Shown here: one piece after another, positions 35,324 to 43,446 of the stretch | How the letters are laid out: each line of letters begins with the position of its first letter | How positions within the stretch are numbered: position 1 is the first letter of the stretch | Assembly (NCBI RefSeq): GCF_025997855.1 | Contig: NZ_AP026561.1 | Coordinates: 372,001-436,000 of the forward strand | DNA length: 64,000 nt | Direction: 5' to 3' | Source: Deinococcus aetherius | GTDB lineage: Bacteria; Deinococcota; Deinococci; Deinococcales; Deinococcaceae | The notes under the pieces: generated by a model | The model's input: only the letters and a program-made list of their open reading frames with translations | Database searches by the model: none | Told to the model about the DNA's origin: nothing | Translations under genes and position numbers: made by a program

Positions 35324-35767
35324 TCAAGGGGGAGGGTCCTGCCCGTTGAGCCAGTCGACGATCTGCTGCTCAAGGTGATCACGAACCCGGCGGAATACCT
35401 GAGGTGAGCCCACGTCCAGTGAGTTACAGGGCGCAGGTGTGGGCCAGCGCAGCAGGAGCCGGGACAGAAACGGGTGTGGCGCAGACGGTTCACGGCCTCC
35501 CCGCAGGTCGACGATGACGTCGAACGTCTCGTGGGCGCGGCTGTAGGGACAGCCGGGAACGGCTTCCGACCGGGCGCCGCGTTCCTGGAGGACCACGAGT
35601 GTGAACGGATGCACCCGTGGCGGGTCGCCGTGGGCCCAGATCGCCGTCACGCGGGAGGCCGTATGGTGAGCCAGCAATGTCGCGGCCATCAGCGCCCTGT
35701 TGCCGTCGGCAGCGCAGACGAACAAGACCCGCTGAACACACGGGGACGGGTGGGAAGACGAGATCAA
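35324..35767 (-). CDS. Low-molecular-weight phosphatase/arsenate-reductase-like protein, divergent
   Basis: 147 aa from a TTG with GAGGAG 6 nt upstream. The N-terminal VLFVCAADGNRALMAATLLA keeps the CX5R phosphate loop (C-AADGN-R) of LMW tyrosine phosphatases/ArsC, but with an unusual loop in place of THNSAR or xGNxCRS. FDVIVDLRGG occupies the place of the later DP loop but the catalytic DP pair is not evident. Activity is therefore uncertain. It could be a phosphate- or arsenate-related enzyme or a non-catalytic relative. Not part of an evident operon. Confidence 0.6.
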   Translation of the reverse strand: MISSSHPSPCVQRVLFVCAADGNRALMAATLLAHHTASRVTAIWAHGDPPRVHPFTLVVLQERGARSEAVPGCPYSRAHETFDVIVDLRGGREPSAPHPFLSRLLLRWPTPAPCNSLDVGSPQVFRRVRDHLEQQIVDWLNGQDPPP

Positions 35768-35983
35768 GACGGACTCCTCGTGTGGGGTGGCGTTGTGCCC
35801 AACGTAGATTCACGGTGTCAGGACATGATGAGGTCGACGACACCACAGGGCCAGGACGCGGCAGGGGAAAGACGGGCCCAGCGTCCACCCCCGGGCGGTG
35901 TGCCCGTTGGGCGGGGTATTTGCTGGCGGTGGGTGGCCCGTCGTCCGGCCTCCGGTGGCCGTGAGATTGCGCCGCCCCCTCCC

Positions 35984-36343
35984 TTACCCTCCCCAGCGCC
36001 GCATGCGGTAGCCCTGGCCGCGAACGGTTTCCAGCAGGGTGGGGTGGGCGGGAGTGTCCTCCAGCAGGGCGCGCAGTTGGGCGACATGCTGGTCCACGGT
36101 CCGTCCCGTGTGCACGACCGCCGGGCCCCACACCCGTTCGAGCAGCTCTGTCCGCCCGCAGACGACCCCCACGTGCCGCGTCAGGAAGGCCAGCAGGTCG
36201 AACTCCCGCCGCGTCAGGGTGAGCCGCCGACCGGCGAGGTGGACCTCGGCGGCGCTGAGGTTCACGCTCAGCGGACCGTTCGTGAGGACCTCGGGCCCGT
36301 CGAGGCTGGCCCGGCGCAGGAGGGCCCTCACGCGGGCCACCAT
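35984..36343 (-). pseudogene. OmpR-type response regulator, DNA-binding domain fragment
   Basis: The frame holds a full winged helix: LTLTRREFDLLAFLTRHVGV, VCGRTELLERVWGPAVVHTG and TVDQHVAQLRALL, then LETVRGQGYRMRR. It begins with MVARVRALLRRAS, the linker that normally follows a receiver domain. No receiver domain is encoded upstream; from 36346 the sequence belongs to another gene on the other strand. The regulator is 5'-truncated. No partner histidine kinase is nearby. Confidence 0.75.
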
Positions 36344-36345
36344 GC

Positions 36346-36447
36346 CGGCTGGCCGGACAGGTCACGGCGCTGATGGACGCGTACGGTTTCGACGGTGTCT
36401 ACCTCGACATCACCGCCGCCTTTTTCAACGGCCCGCGTCCCGGATGC
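36346..36447 (+). pseudogene. Internal fragment of a DUF6259-like glycoside hydrolase
   Basis: 34 codons read RLAGQVTALMDAYGFDGVYL, then DITAAFFNGPRP. This parallels RLVEQVTGLADRYGFDGAFL and DISAAWVNDPRW of the putative hydrolase gene at 43447-45093. No start, no continuation. The DNA differs at many positions, so it is an old homologous fragment and not a recent copy. It abuts the truncated response regulator within 3 bp. Confidence 0.6.
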
Positions 36448-36581
36448 ACCGCCGCCGTTTCCTCCCGGTCCCCACCACCGCCGGGGACGACGCTACAAGA
36501 AGGTGGGAGGAACGGTTCGAGGGAAGCTTTCCCGAGCGGGGGGACCCGCGCCGCTGTAGTGGTGCCTGCCCCTCGGCAGGG

Positions 36582-37208
36582 TCACGGGGCGCGGTCCGCC
36601 TCAAGCAGGGCGCGGACGGTCGCCTGTGCACGGTCGGCGGCCTCCGGGTCCCGCTGGGCGCGGGCGACGGCGGTCGCGCCCTCCAGCAGCATCAGGACCT
36701 GCTCGGCGAGTGCGTCCGGGTGCTCGGCCCCCGCCTCACGTGCCCACCTGCGCAACAGCCCCAGCACCCGCTCCTTGTGCCCCGCGAGGATATCTCCGGC
36801 GGCATGCCCCGGGTCGGGCAGGGCGGTCACCACATTCGTGAGCAGGCAGCCGCGAAAGTGCGGCAGCGAAAACCACTCCCGCAGGGCGTCGAACACCGCC
36901 AGAAGGCGGGCTTCAGGGTCAGGGGCAAGGCGCTCGACGGTCTCTTGCAGCCAGGCCACCCAGCGCGCGTCACCCTGACGCATGTACTCCAAGATCAGCT
37001 CGTCCTTGCTTCCGAAGTGTTTGTACAGCGTGGCCTTGGCGACACCGCTCTCGGCGATGATCTCGTCCACGCCCACGTTCGCCACGCCCCTGCGGTAGAA
37101 CAGCACACGGGCCGTTTCCAGAATGCGGTCACGGGCGCTGAGCCTGACCCCACCCGGGGCGAAGGTGGGGCCACGCGGCGTTCGGTCGGCTCCTCCAGCC
37201 TGAGTCAT
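36582..37208 (-). CDS. TetR-family transcriptional regulator
   Basis: 208 aa. Helix-turn-helix VGVDEIIAESGVAKATLYKH, then FGSKDELILEYM, at about 45-75; C-terminal domain with FSLPHFRGCLLTNVVTALPD, as in many single-domain-sensor repressors of reductase genes. It is divergent from the F420-type reductase gene. Two identical-pattern dyads (TAGAC-N6-GTCTA) lie between the two genes. Confidence 0.88.
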   Translation of the reverse strand: MTQAGGADRTPRGPTFAPGGVRLSARDRILETARVLFYRRGVANVGVDEIIAESGVAKATLYKHFGSKDELILEYMRQGDARWVAWLQETVERLAPDPEARLLAVFDALREWFSLPHFRGCLLTNVVTALPDPGHAAGDILAGHKERVLGLLRRWAREAGAEHPDALAEQVLMLLEGATAVARAQRDPEAADRAQATVRALLEADRAP

Positions 37209-37225
37209 GTGAGCCAGTCTACATA

Positions 37226-37281
37226 TAGACCGTTCTGTCTAGTGTTACCGTGCCCACCAAAGGGTAGACGGACCTGTCTAC
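37226..37281. promoter_or_regulatory. Two TetR operators between divergent genes
   Basis: TAGAC-CGTTCT-GTCTA (37226-37241) and GTAGAC-GGACCT-GTCTAC (37264-37281) share the same arms and spacer length, 39 bp apart. They flank the intergenic promoter region of the TetR gene and the reductase operon. The downstream copy is directly followed by the GGAGG Shine-Dalgarno of the reductase gene. Confidence 0.7.
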
Positions 37282-37294
37282 CTGGAGGAGGAAG

Positions 37295-37963
37295 ATGAAC
37301 ATTGCGATGTTGGGCAGCGGCGGTGTGGGGCAGACGGTGGGGAAGAAGCTCGCGGAACTCGGGCACGAAGTTGTGATCGGCACCCGTCACCCCGAGCGGC
37401 TCGACGAGAAGAAGGGCTACGCGGGCAGTCTGCGCGAGTGGCGGGAGAGCACCGGCGGGCGGGGACGGGTGGCGACCTTTGCGGACGCGGCGGCCCACGG
37501 GGAGATCGTCGTGAATGCCGTGAGCGGCCTCGCCACCCTGGACGCCCTGCACGCGGCGGGCGAGGCGAATCTGCGCGGCAAGGTGCTGCTCGACCTTGCC
37601 AACGAACTCGACATGAGCGGCGGCGCGCCGAGGTCCCTCGCCACCGACACGCGCTCGCTCGCCGAGGACATTCAACACGCCTTTCCGGAGGCCAGGGTCG
37701 TCAAGAGCCTCAACACCATGAGCGCCCTCGTGATGGTGGACCCCGGCCTCGTTCCCGGCGGGGACAGCACCGTGTTCCTCAGCGGCGACGACGCGGGGGC
37801 CAAGGCGCAGGTGGCGGACTTGCTGCGCGACCTGGGCTGGCGGGACATCCTCGACCTGGGAGACCTCACGAGTGCTCGCGGCGCCGAGATGCTGCTGCCG
37901 ATCTGGCTGCGGCTGTGGCAGCAACTCGGCACGGCGACCTTCAACTTCAAGATCGCGCGCTGA
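37295..37963 (+). CDS. NADPH-dependent F420 reductase-like Rossmann protein
   Basis: 222 aa with MNIAMLGSGGVGQTVGKKLA (GxGxxG), VVIGTRHPERLDEKK (cofactor-phosphate contact) and VVKSLNTMSALVMVDPGLVP, the layout of the NADP_oxidoreductase coenzyme-F420 family. The true cofactor pair and substrate are unknown. Start supported by GGAGGAGGAAG 5 nt upstream. First of a cluster (this gene, SnoaL-like, SDR) downstream of the TetR operators and probably induced together. Confidence 0.87.
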   Translation: MNIAMLGSGGVGQTVGKKLAELGHEVVIGTRHPERLDEKKGYAGSLREWRESTGGRGRVATFADAAAHGEIVVNAVSGLATLDALHAAGEANLRGKVLLDLANELDMSGGAPRSLATDTRSLAEDIQHAFPEARVVKSLNTMSALVMVDPGLVPGGDSTVFLSGDDAGAKAQVADLLRDLGWRDILDLGDLTSARGAEMLLPIWLRLWQQLGTATFNFKIAR

Positions 37964-37983
37964 CCCTGGTCTGGAGGACGCTC

Positions 37984-38478
37984 ATGAGGACCGCACCCCT
38001 TGGCACCCTGACGTTCGCGCTGATCACCGTCGCCACCGCCCAGACGCCGACCCTCAGCGAGGCCCAGGCCCGGCAGGTTCTCGACCAGCTCTACAAGGGG
38101 GATTACCGCGACGCTTTCGTGCAGAAAAGGCCCGAGCTGTTCCTGCGTCACATCCCCGACGACTTCCAGTCGGTGCAGGTGGACGGGCAGACCTTTGACG
38201 CGGCGGCGCTCCGCCAGTTTTTCCCAACTCAGTTCCCGAATATGGTGCGGACCATCGAGCACAACGTGACCATCGAGGACGTGGACGTGCTGCCGGGCGG
38301 CACGGTCTCGGCCATCGTCACGCTGCACACGTTGATCGAGTTCCGGGGCCGAGGTGGCAACTACCTCGTGAACACGGTCGGCACGTACCGCGACGACTGG
38401 CAAAACCGGGGTGGAAGATGGGTCGAGGTGCGGGGCCATCAACTGCGCAACCAGACCACCACCGCCCCTCGCCCCTGA
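37984..38478 (+). CDS. Secreted SnoaL/DUF4440-like (NTF2-fold) protein
   Basis: 164 aa from the ATG at 37984 (GGAGG at 37972-37976). A signal peptide (LGTLTFALITVATAQTP) precedes an NTF2-like fold: ARQVLDQLYKGDYRDAFVQK, VDGQTFDAAALRQFFPTQFP and GTVSAIVTLHTLIEFRGRGG, ending in RDDWQNRGGRWVEVRGHQ. Such proteins are small isomerases, cyclases or unknown ligand binders. It lies 20 nt after the reductase gene, in the same operon. Confidence 0.8.
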   Translation: MRTAPLGTLTFALITVATAQTPTLSEAQARQVLDQLYKGDYRDAFVQKRPELFLRHIPDDFQSVQVDGQTFDAAALRQFFPTQFPNMVRTIEHNVTIEDVDVLPGGTVSAIVTLHTLIEFRGRGGNYLVNTVGTYRDDWQNRGGRWVEVRGHQLRNQTTTAPRP

Positions 38479-38504
38479 CAGACGTGCCGATCAAGGAGCC
38501 CCTG

Positions 38505-38690
38505 TGCCCCTCCGCGTCGCCCTCGTGGTCGGCCCCGACCTCGACCTGCTCACCGCGCGGTCCGGGGCACGACGAGCGCGGGCGCGTCCTGAAGCTGGAC
38601 GTCTCGAACGAGGCCGAAGGGCGCCGCGCCGCAGGGCAAGGAGCGCGGGTGGCCAGCGCCCCTCGCGTCCGAACAAAAGGAAGTCCGGAT
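38505..38690 (+). pseudogene. Short degenerate stretch between operon genes, possible SDR relic
   Basis: A frame here contains GHDERGRVLKLDVSNEAEGR, resembling the NAD-binding 'LDVTD' region of short-chain dehydrogenases, without a start or the remaining motifs. It may be a leftover of a partly duplicated SDR gene preceding the intact one. Confidence 0.25.
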
Positions 38691-39549
38691 GAATGAGAGA
38701 ACAATCCTGGTGACCGGCGCCACCGCCGGACTGGGCCGGGCCGTCGCCCTGCAACTCCTGGCAGCCGGACACCGCTTGATCGGCACCGGGCGCAACGAGG
38801 CCGCGCTCGAACGTCTGCGGGTCGAGGTCGCCACCGACCGCTTTCTGGGACTGCGCATGGACGTCACCCAGCCCCAGGAGATCGGGCGGGCGCACGCCGA
38901 AACCCTGAACTGGACGGCGGGACGCGGCGTTGACGTGCTGATCAACAACGCCGGGTACGCGGCGATGGGCCCCGCGACCGACCTCTCGGACGCGGACCTG
39001 CGGGCGCAGTTCGACACCAACGTGTTCGGCGTCATGAATGTGATTCGCACCTTCGTGCCCGAGATGCGGACGCGCCGATCCGGGCGGATCGTGAACGTCA
39101 GCAGCCTCGCCGGGCGCATGACCTTTCCCCTGGGCGGCGCGTACCACGCGAGCAAGTACGCGCTCGAAGCCCTGTCCGACGCCCTGCGCATGGAACTCGC
39201 ACCCTTCGGGGTGGAGGTGGTGGTCGTCGAGCCGGGCGCCATTCGCACTGAGTTTGCGGGACGCAGCCTGGAACGGATCAACGAGGCCAAGCGGACCGAC
39301 TCGCCCTACGCCCCGATCCTGCGCGACACGGCGTGGCTGGAACGGGCGGCGACGGCGGGCGCCCAGAGTGCCGAGACCGTGGCACGGGGTGTGGTTCGCG
39401 CTGCCCTCGCCCCGCGACCGCGCGCCCGGTCCGTGCTCGCCCCGAACGGCAGGCTGCTGCTGGGGTTGTTCCGCGTGCTGCCCACAAGCGTCACGGACGC
39501 CACGCTGCGCCGGGCGACCCGGCTGACCCCCGGGCAACTGGAGCTGTGA
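38689..39549 (+). CDS. Short-chain dehydrogenase/reductase (classical SDR)
   Basis: 286 aa with all classical motifs: TILVTGATAGLGRAVALQLL (TGxxxGxG), VLINNAGYAAMG, the catalytic Ser in IVNVSSLAGRMTFPLGGAYH and YHASKYA (YxxxK). It uses NAD(P)H to reduce or oxidise a carbonyl/alcohol; the substrate is unknown. Shine-Dalgarno AAAAGGAAG precedes the ATG. It is the last gene before the IS630 element, whose left end lies 10 bp after the stop codon, so the operon end may have been cut off. Confidence 0.92.
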   Translation: MNERTILVTGATAGLGRAVALQLLAAGHRLIGTGRNEAALERLRVEVATDRFLGLRMDVTQPQEIGRAHAETLNWTAGRGVDVLINNAGYAAMGPATDLSDADLRAQFDTNVFGVMNVIRTFVPEMRTRRSGRIVNVSSLAGRMTFPLGGAYHASKYALEALSDALRMELAPFGVEVVVVEPGAIRTEFAGRSLERINEAKRTDSPYAPILRDTAWLERAATAGAQSAETVARGVVRAALAPRPRARSVLAPNGRLLLGLFRVLPTSVTDATLRRATRLTPGQLEL

Positions 39550-39558
39550 GCTGGACTA

Positions 39559-40739
39559 GTGGATAACCACAGACATAGCTAGGCCTAATTTTGGGACGGA
39601 TATTGGCGGCTTAATTTCACTCGTGCCTTGTCTGTATTGAATTGCCAGCTCACCTTAACTGACCGAGCATTTCGATCCGCTTCCCAGGCTTTAACTACAT
39701 TGTTGAGTTCCTCAGAGGTTGCCAACCGTCGTCTCAAGCACTGTCGCTCCAAAACTGACCATTCCATTTCCGCCATGTTCAACCAGGAAGCGTGCTTCGG
39801 CGTGTAGACCCATTCAAACCGCCTCTTCAAGGCGTTTGCTTCGTCGGGCGGGAGGTGCTGGTACAACGAGGACGGCGTGTGCGTGGACAGTTGGTCCAGC
39901 ACCAGGCGAATTGTCTTCGCCTCGGGGTAGCGCAAGTGGAGAGCCTGCATTTGTGCCACGAACTCCTCGCTGCTGCGACGTTCGGTCACGGTGACTGTCC
40001 GCTGCCCGGTCAAGGGTTCAAAAGCAATGAAGAGATTGGCTGTTCCACAACGCCTGTACTCGTAGTCCACCCGTGCCGGGACACCCGGCACGGGTGGAAG
40101 CGGTTCAGTGATGTGCGCCAACAATTGATAGGACTTCTCGTCGAAGCAGACCACGGGGTACAGTGGATCATACGGCTCAGCGTACGTGTCCAGCACCTCT
40201 TCCATGCGCCAGACGAAGTCAGCGCCGACCTTGGCGATGCACCAACTCTGGACTTGCCAGGGCTTCAAGTCGTTTTTTTCAGTGTTCGCCGTATCGTCTC
40301 ATCACTGATGCTTTCCACTACGCCCAGCGTCACCAAACGATCTGCAAGGAGTTGCATAGTCCACTTGGCTTGCCCATCTGGACCTCCTGAACAGGCTTCT
40401 GCAATCAGGATTGCTGTCTCCTTAGGGCCCAGTTTTGACGGCGGTTTCGGACGAGCCTTCTCGTACAAGGCGGCTTGCAGCCCACCTTGAGCGTATTTCT
40501 TCCGGATGCTGGCGACCGTCAAATGACTGATGTCCAGCCGCTCGGCCACGTCGTCATCCTTCAACTGTTGGTCAGTCAGAAGCAAGAGACGTGCGCGGGT
40601 CATGACCCGCGCACTGATCACGCCCTTTCGCGTCATGTCGGTAAGTTGACGACGCTCCTCATCGCTGAGCGTCACGACAAACTGCTTCCGCCGTCCCATA
40701 CCCTCATCTTAGACCTTCTCTTGTCTGTGGTCGACCACT
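39559..40739 (-). mobile_element. IS630-family element with TA target duplication
   Basis: The left end GTGGATAACCACAGACA (39559-39575) and the right end read inward, GTGGTCGACCACAGACA (40723-40739), match at 14 of 17 positions. Both ends are flanked by TA (39557-39558 and 40740-40741), the IS630 target. It contains a two-frame transposase. Confidence 0.85.
39585..40699 (-). CDS. IS630-family transposase made by -1 frameshift (orfA/orfB)
   Basis: orfA (40265-40699, 144 aa) encodes the N-terminal helix-turn-helix part (ERLDISHLTVASIRKKYAQG). orfB (39585-40268) encodes the DDE core: VVCFDEKSYQLLAHI, IRLVLDQLSTHTPSSLYQHL and WVYTPKHASWLNMAEMEWSV. A run of seven A on the coding strand (40279-40273) lies in the last codons of orfA; slipping back one base there joins LKK to NDLKPWQVQSW, giving a continuous protein. 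IS630 elements are known to use this. Both halves look intact. Confidence 0.9.
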
Positions 40740-40864
40740 AGTGGGTCGGTTGGCACACTTGAGTGGTTCCTGAGACGGGCGATGTCGAGGGCGAGCATGA
40801 ACACAACAGACTTTTTCGCCCTCATCATTCACCGCGAATAGGGGTTGATCGGGAGGCGGTTCTA

Positions 40865-41314
40865 GGGTAGGGGGGCAGGTCGCGCAACTTGAGATTGTAG
40901 GCTAAGACGATCAAGGCGACTTTGAGCCGTAAGCCTGACAGCGTTTTAACCTGCCCCCAGTGCAGCCCGGCAACGACCAGGGCCGAGAACACCGACTCGA
41001 TGATCTTGCGTGCCGCTGCGTATTCCTCTTTCCAGCGAGGGTCAGGGCGCTTGGCGTTCGTCTTGGGTGGGGTGAGATACGTCCCGGACTGCTCTTGAGC
41101 CGAACTCGCGCCTGGACCTCGGATGGAAACTGGGGAAGTGGTTGAGCTTGAGAAACCGCCACCACCGGCTGAAGTACGGCACCTTGTGAAGCCGCTGGAG
41201 CACCGCCACCGCGATCAATTCAGCGTCGCTGATCTTCTCGTGCCGGTGGATCAGCTTGGGGGGCATTTGAGGGACCAGCCGCTGGGTCAGGAGTCGGAAA
41301 GCGTCGCACAGGCT
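40865..41314 (-). pseudogene. IS982-like transposase with internal deletion
   Basis: The N-terminal stretch [20 protein letters not shown], then [20 protein letters not shown], shifts frame near 41120. The C-terminal stretch reads [40 protein letters not shown] and [16 protein letters not shown]. The DDE core between them is absent. Its 5' end is fused to a piece of an IS630 gene. Confidence 0.7.
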
Positions 41315-41397
41315 TCGCGGTCACTCAGTGTCACCACGAACTGCTTTCGACGTCCCATGCACCCACCTTAAGCCTGCTCTTGCCTGTGGTCGTCCCC
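41315..41397 (-). mobile_element. Right-end remnant of a second IS630 element
   Basis: The minus strand starts GGGGACGACCACAGGCAAGA, close to the intact IS630 end, and encodes [13 protein letters not shown], the same first 13 residues as the intact orfA, before switching to IS982 sequence. TA (41398-41399) directly precedes it and belongs to the GH127 stop codon. Confidence 0.7.
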
Positions 41398-43316
41398 TAA
41401 GGACCCTGCACCCGGCCGGTGGGCACGAGGCGCGGAAACTCGGCCACCCGCAGCCGCGCACTCCCGAAGGGTACGAGGCACACGGGATCCATCGGCAGGC
41501 TCGAGGTGAAGGGGCTCTCGGGAGGTGGGGCCGCCGAGTTCAGGGCCAGCCCCCACGACTTGATCCGCGCGCCCCGAGCCCACACCCGCAGCGGGGCTGC
41601 GTCGAGCGCGAAGGGCACGGGGCTGGGCGGGCGGCGCTCCACTCGCCACTCTGCGCCCGGGTCCAGAAAGAGGCCGAGGTTCCACGACCTGCGCGGCCGC
41701 ACCTCCCAGTCCCCGAAGCGCGAGTCCGGGCGGGGAGGGTCGTCCGACACCCGGGTCCACGTCTCGCCAGGCGAGTGCGCCAGGACGAGGGGCCCGACCA
41801 TCAGGCCGCACGCGCCGCGCTCCCGCTCGACCACCCGCACCGGCATGGGGAAGGTCAGTTCGGCCGTATCTCCGTCCCGCCACTCGCGCTCCAGACGAAC
41901 GAAGCCGCGCCCGTCGGGCGTGAGGGTGGTGGCTTCACCGTTCAGCCGTACCCGCGCCCCCTCACACCAGCCGGGCACACGCAACTCCAGCGGAAAGCGG
42001 GCGGGCGCCGCCGCCTCCACGGTCAGCCGCACGGTCTCCCCGAACGGGTAGGTGGTCTCGCTCGTCACGCGCACCCGCTGGCCTCCCAGCTCGGCCGTCA
42101 CCTCGTTCGGCCCGTAGGCCACCGCCGCGAGCCCGCCGCCCGGCGTCCCCATCCACAGGCTCCGCACGAACTTGGGCCAGCCCTGATGCAGGTTGGCGGT
42201 GCAGCACCCGAAGTGCGGCTCCAGCGCGAAGAGGTTGGCGTCGTCGCCGCTGAAGGACCAGTCGCGCGTATCCACCGAGACGAGCACCTGATTGGCCTGC
42301 TGGTGGTACTGGTGGGCCGTCATGTCGGCGGTGCAGCTCGCGGGCAGGGCGCTGTATGCGACCGTCTCCAGGCGGTCGGCGTACTTCCCGGCCCCAAACA
42401 CGCGGGCCAGGTGTTCGAGGGTGAACATGTACTCCACCACCTCGCACGTCTCGGCCCCGTGGTGCGGCTCGGTGCCGCCCAGCCACTCGTCCCCGCTGAA
42501 GACGCCGTGCACGAGTCCGTGTTTCTCGTCGAGGTTGGCGAGGGCCGCGTCGGTGATTTCACGCTGCCGCTCGTCGCCGTCCAACAGAAAACGCAGGGCG
42601 GGCGTCTTGAGCCCCATCGCCACGTTGACGCTGTGCGTGAGGTGGCTGAACTCCCGGGCGGGGCCGTCGATCAGGTGTTCGGTGAGGTACTCGCCCCAGT
42701 CGGCCGTCTGTTCAAACAGGAGACGGGCAAGGTCGAGCAGCCACGCTTCCCCCGTCCGCTCGAACAGCCAGTAGACGCTCAGCACGTTGTCCGCACCGCG
42801 CATCTGGCCCCAACCGAACAGGGGCCTGTGCGGCAGGTGGGCGAGTTGATACCGAAAATAGCGGGTCATGAACGGCACCACCCGCCTGTCCCCAGTCGCG
42901 TCCGCATGCTGGGCGAGCACTTTGAGGGCCACCATGCGCGGCCACCAGTCCTCGTTGCTCGGGGGGCCGAAGAAGCCGTCCTCGCGTTGGGAGGCGAGCA
43001 TGGCTTCGACCCAGACCTTCGCCTTAGCGAGCAGCCGCGCGTCGCCGAGCAGGTGGGCGAGCGGGAGCAGCCCGTCGAGATAGTACGGGCCGCGCTCCCA
43101 GTCCTCGCCGCCGCCGCCCAGCCAGGCGGAGTTCGGGCCCACGTCCGCCCACAGGTCGTCGAGGTGCCCGGTCAGGCCGTCCGCCTGCAAGCGGAGCTGG
43201 TCGAGCAGCCAGCCGCGCGGCCGCACGGCACCGAGGGGCAACTCGCGCAGGGCGGCGGGCGCCAGGGTCGGGGGAGGCGCGGCGGGGGAGAGCGGTTGGG
43301 CCTGGGCATCGAGCAT
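41397..43316 (-). CDS. GH127-type beta-L-arabinofuranosidase (DUF1680)
   Basis: 639 aa with an (alpha/alpha)6 barrel and C-terminal beta domains. The Zn-thiolate catalytic site of GH127 is visible: the Glu/Cys pair in GGTEPHHGAETCEVVEYMFT and the FGCCTANLHQGWPKFVRSLW motif (catalytic Cys plus metal Cys). It should release beta-L-arabinofuranose from plant-type glycans or glycoproteins. No signal peptide, so it acts on imported oligosaccharides. Last gene of the LacI/ABC operon. Its TAG stop is formed by the TA target duplication plus the first base of an IS630 remnant, so a few native C-terminal residues may have been replaced. The start has a GGAGA Shine-Dalgarno. Confidence 0.88.
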   Translation of the reverse strand: MLDAQAQPLSPAAPPPTLAPAALRELPLGAVRPRGWLLDQLRLQADGLTGHLDDLWADVGPNSAWLGGGGEDWERGPYYLDGLLPLAHLLGDARLLAKAKVWVEAMLASQREDGFFGPPSNEDWWPRMVALKVLAQHADATGDRRVVPFMTRYFRYQLAHLPHRPLFGWGQMRGADNVLSVYWLFERTGEAWLLDLARLLFEQTADWGEYLTEHLIDGPAREFSHLTHSVNVAMGLKTPALRFLLDGDERQREITDAALANLDEKHGLVHGVFSGDEWLGGTEPHHGAETCEVVEYMFTLEHLARVFGAGKYADRLETVAYSALPASCTADMTAHQYHQQANQVLVSVDTRDWSFSGDDANLFALEPHFGCCTANLHQGWPKFVRSLWMGTPGGGLAAVAYGPNEVTAELGGQRVRVTSETTYPFGETVRLTVEAAAPARFPLELRVPGWCEGARVRLNGEATTLTPDGRGFVRLEREWRDGDTAELTFPMPVRVVERERGACGLMVGPLVLAHSPGETWTRVSDDPPRPDSRFGDWEVRPRRSWNLGLFLDPGAEWRVERRPPSPVPFALDAAPLRVWARGARIKSWGLALNSAAPPPESPFTSSLPMDPVCLVPFGSARLRVAEFPRLVPTGRVQGP

Positions 43317-43446
43317 GGGTTCTCCGGGGTGGACCGCTGTGGTGGAATGGGGGGATGGTTTTTCCTCCTCCCCCTTGCCGGGGAAGGCCGGGTGGGTGAG
43401 CGAGAGAGGACCCGTCCTGGAACGCCCAGCTTGCTCCCGAGAGGTC

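Noticed and set aside
34856..35493. Possible small genes between the FAD monooxygenase and the phosphatase-like gene
   Set aside because: Only short frames rich in Arg/Pro/Ser without starts or motifs on either strand.
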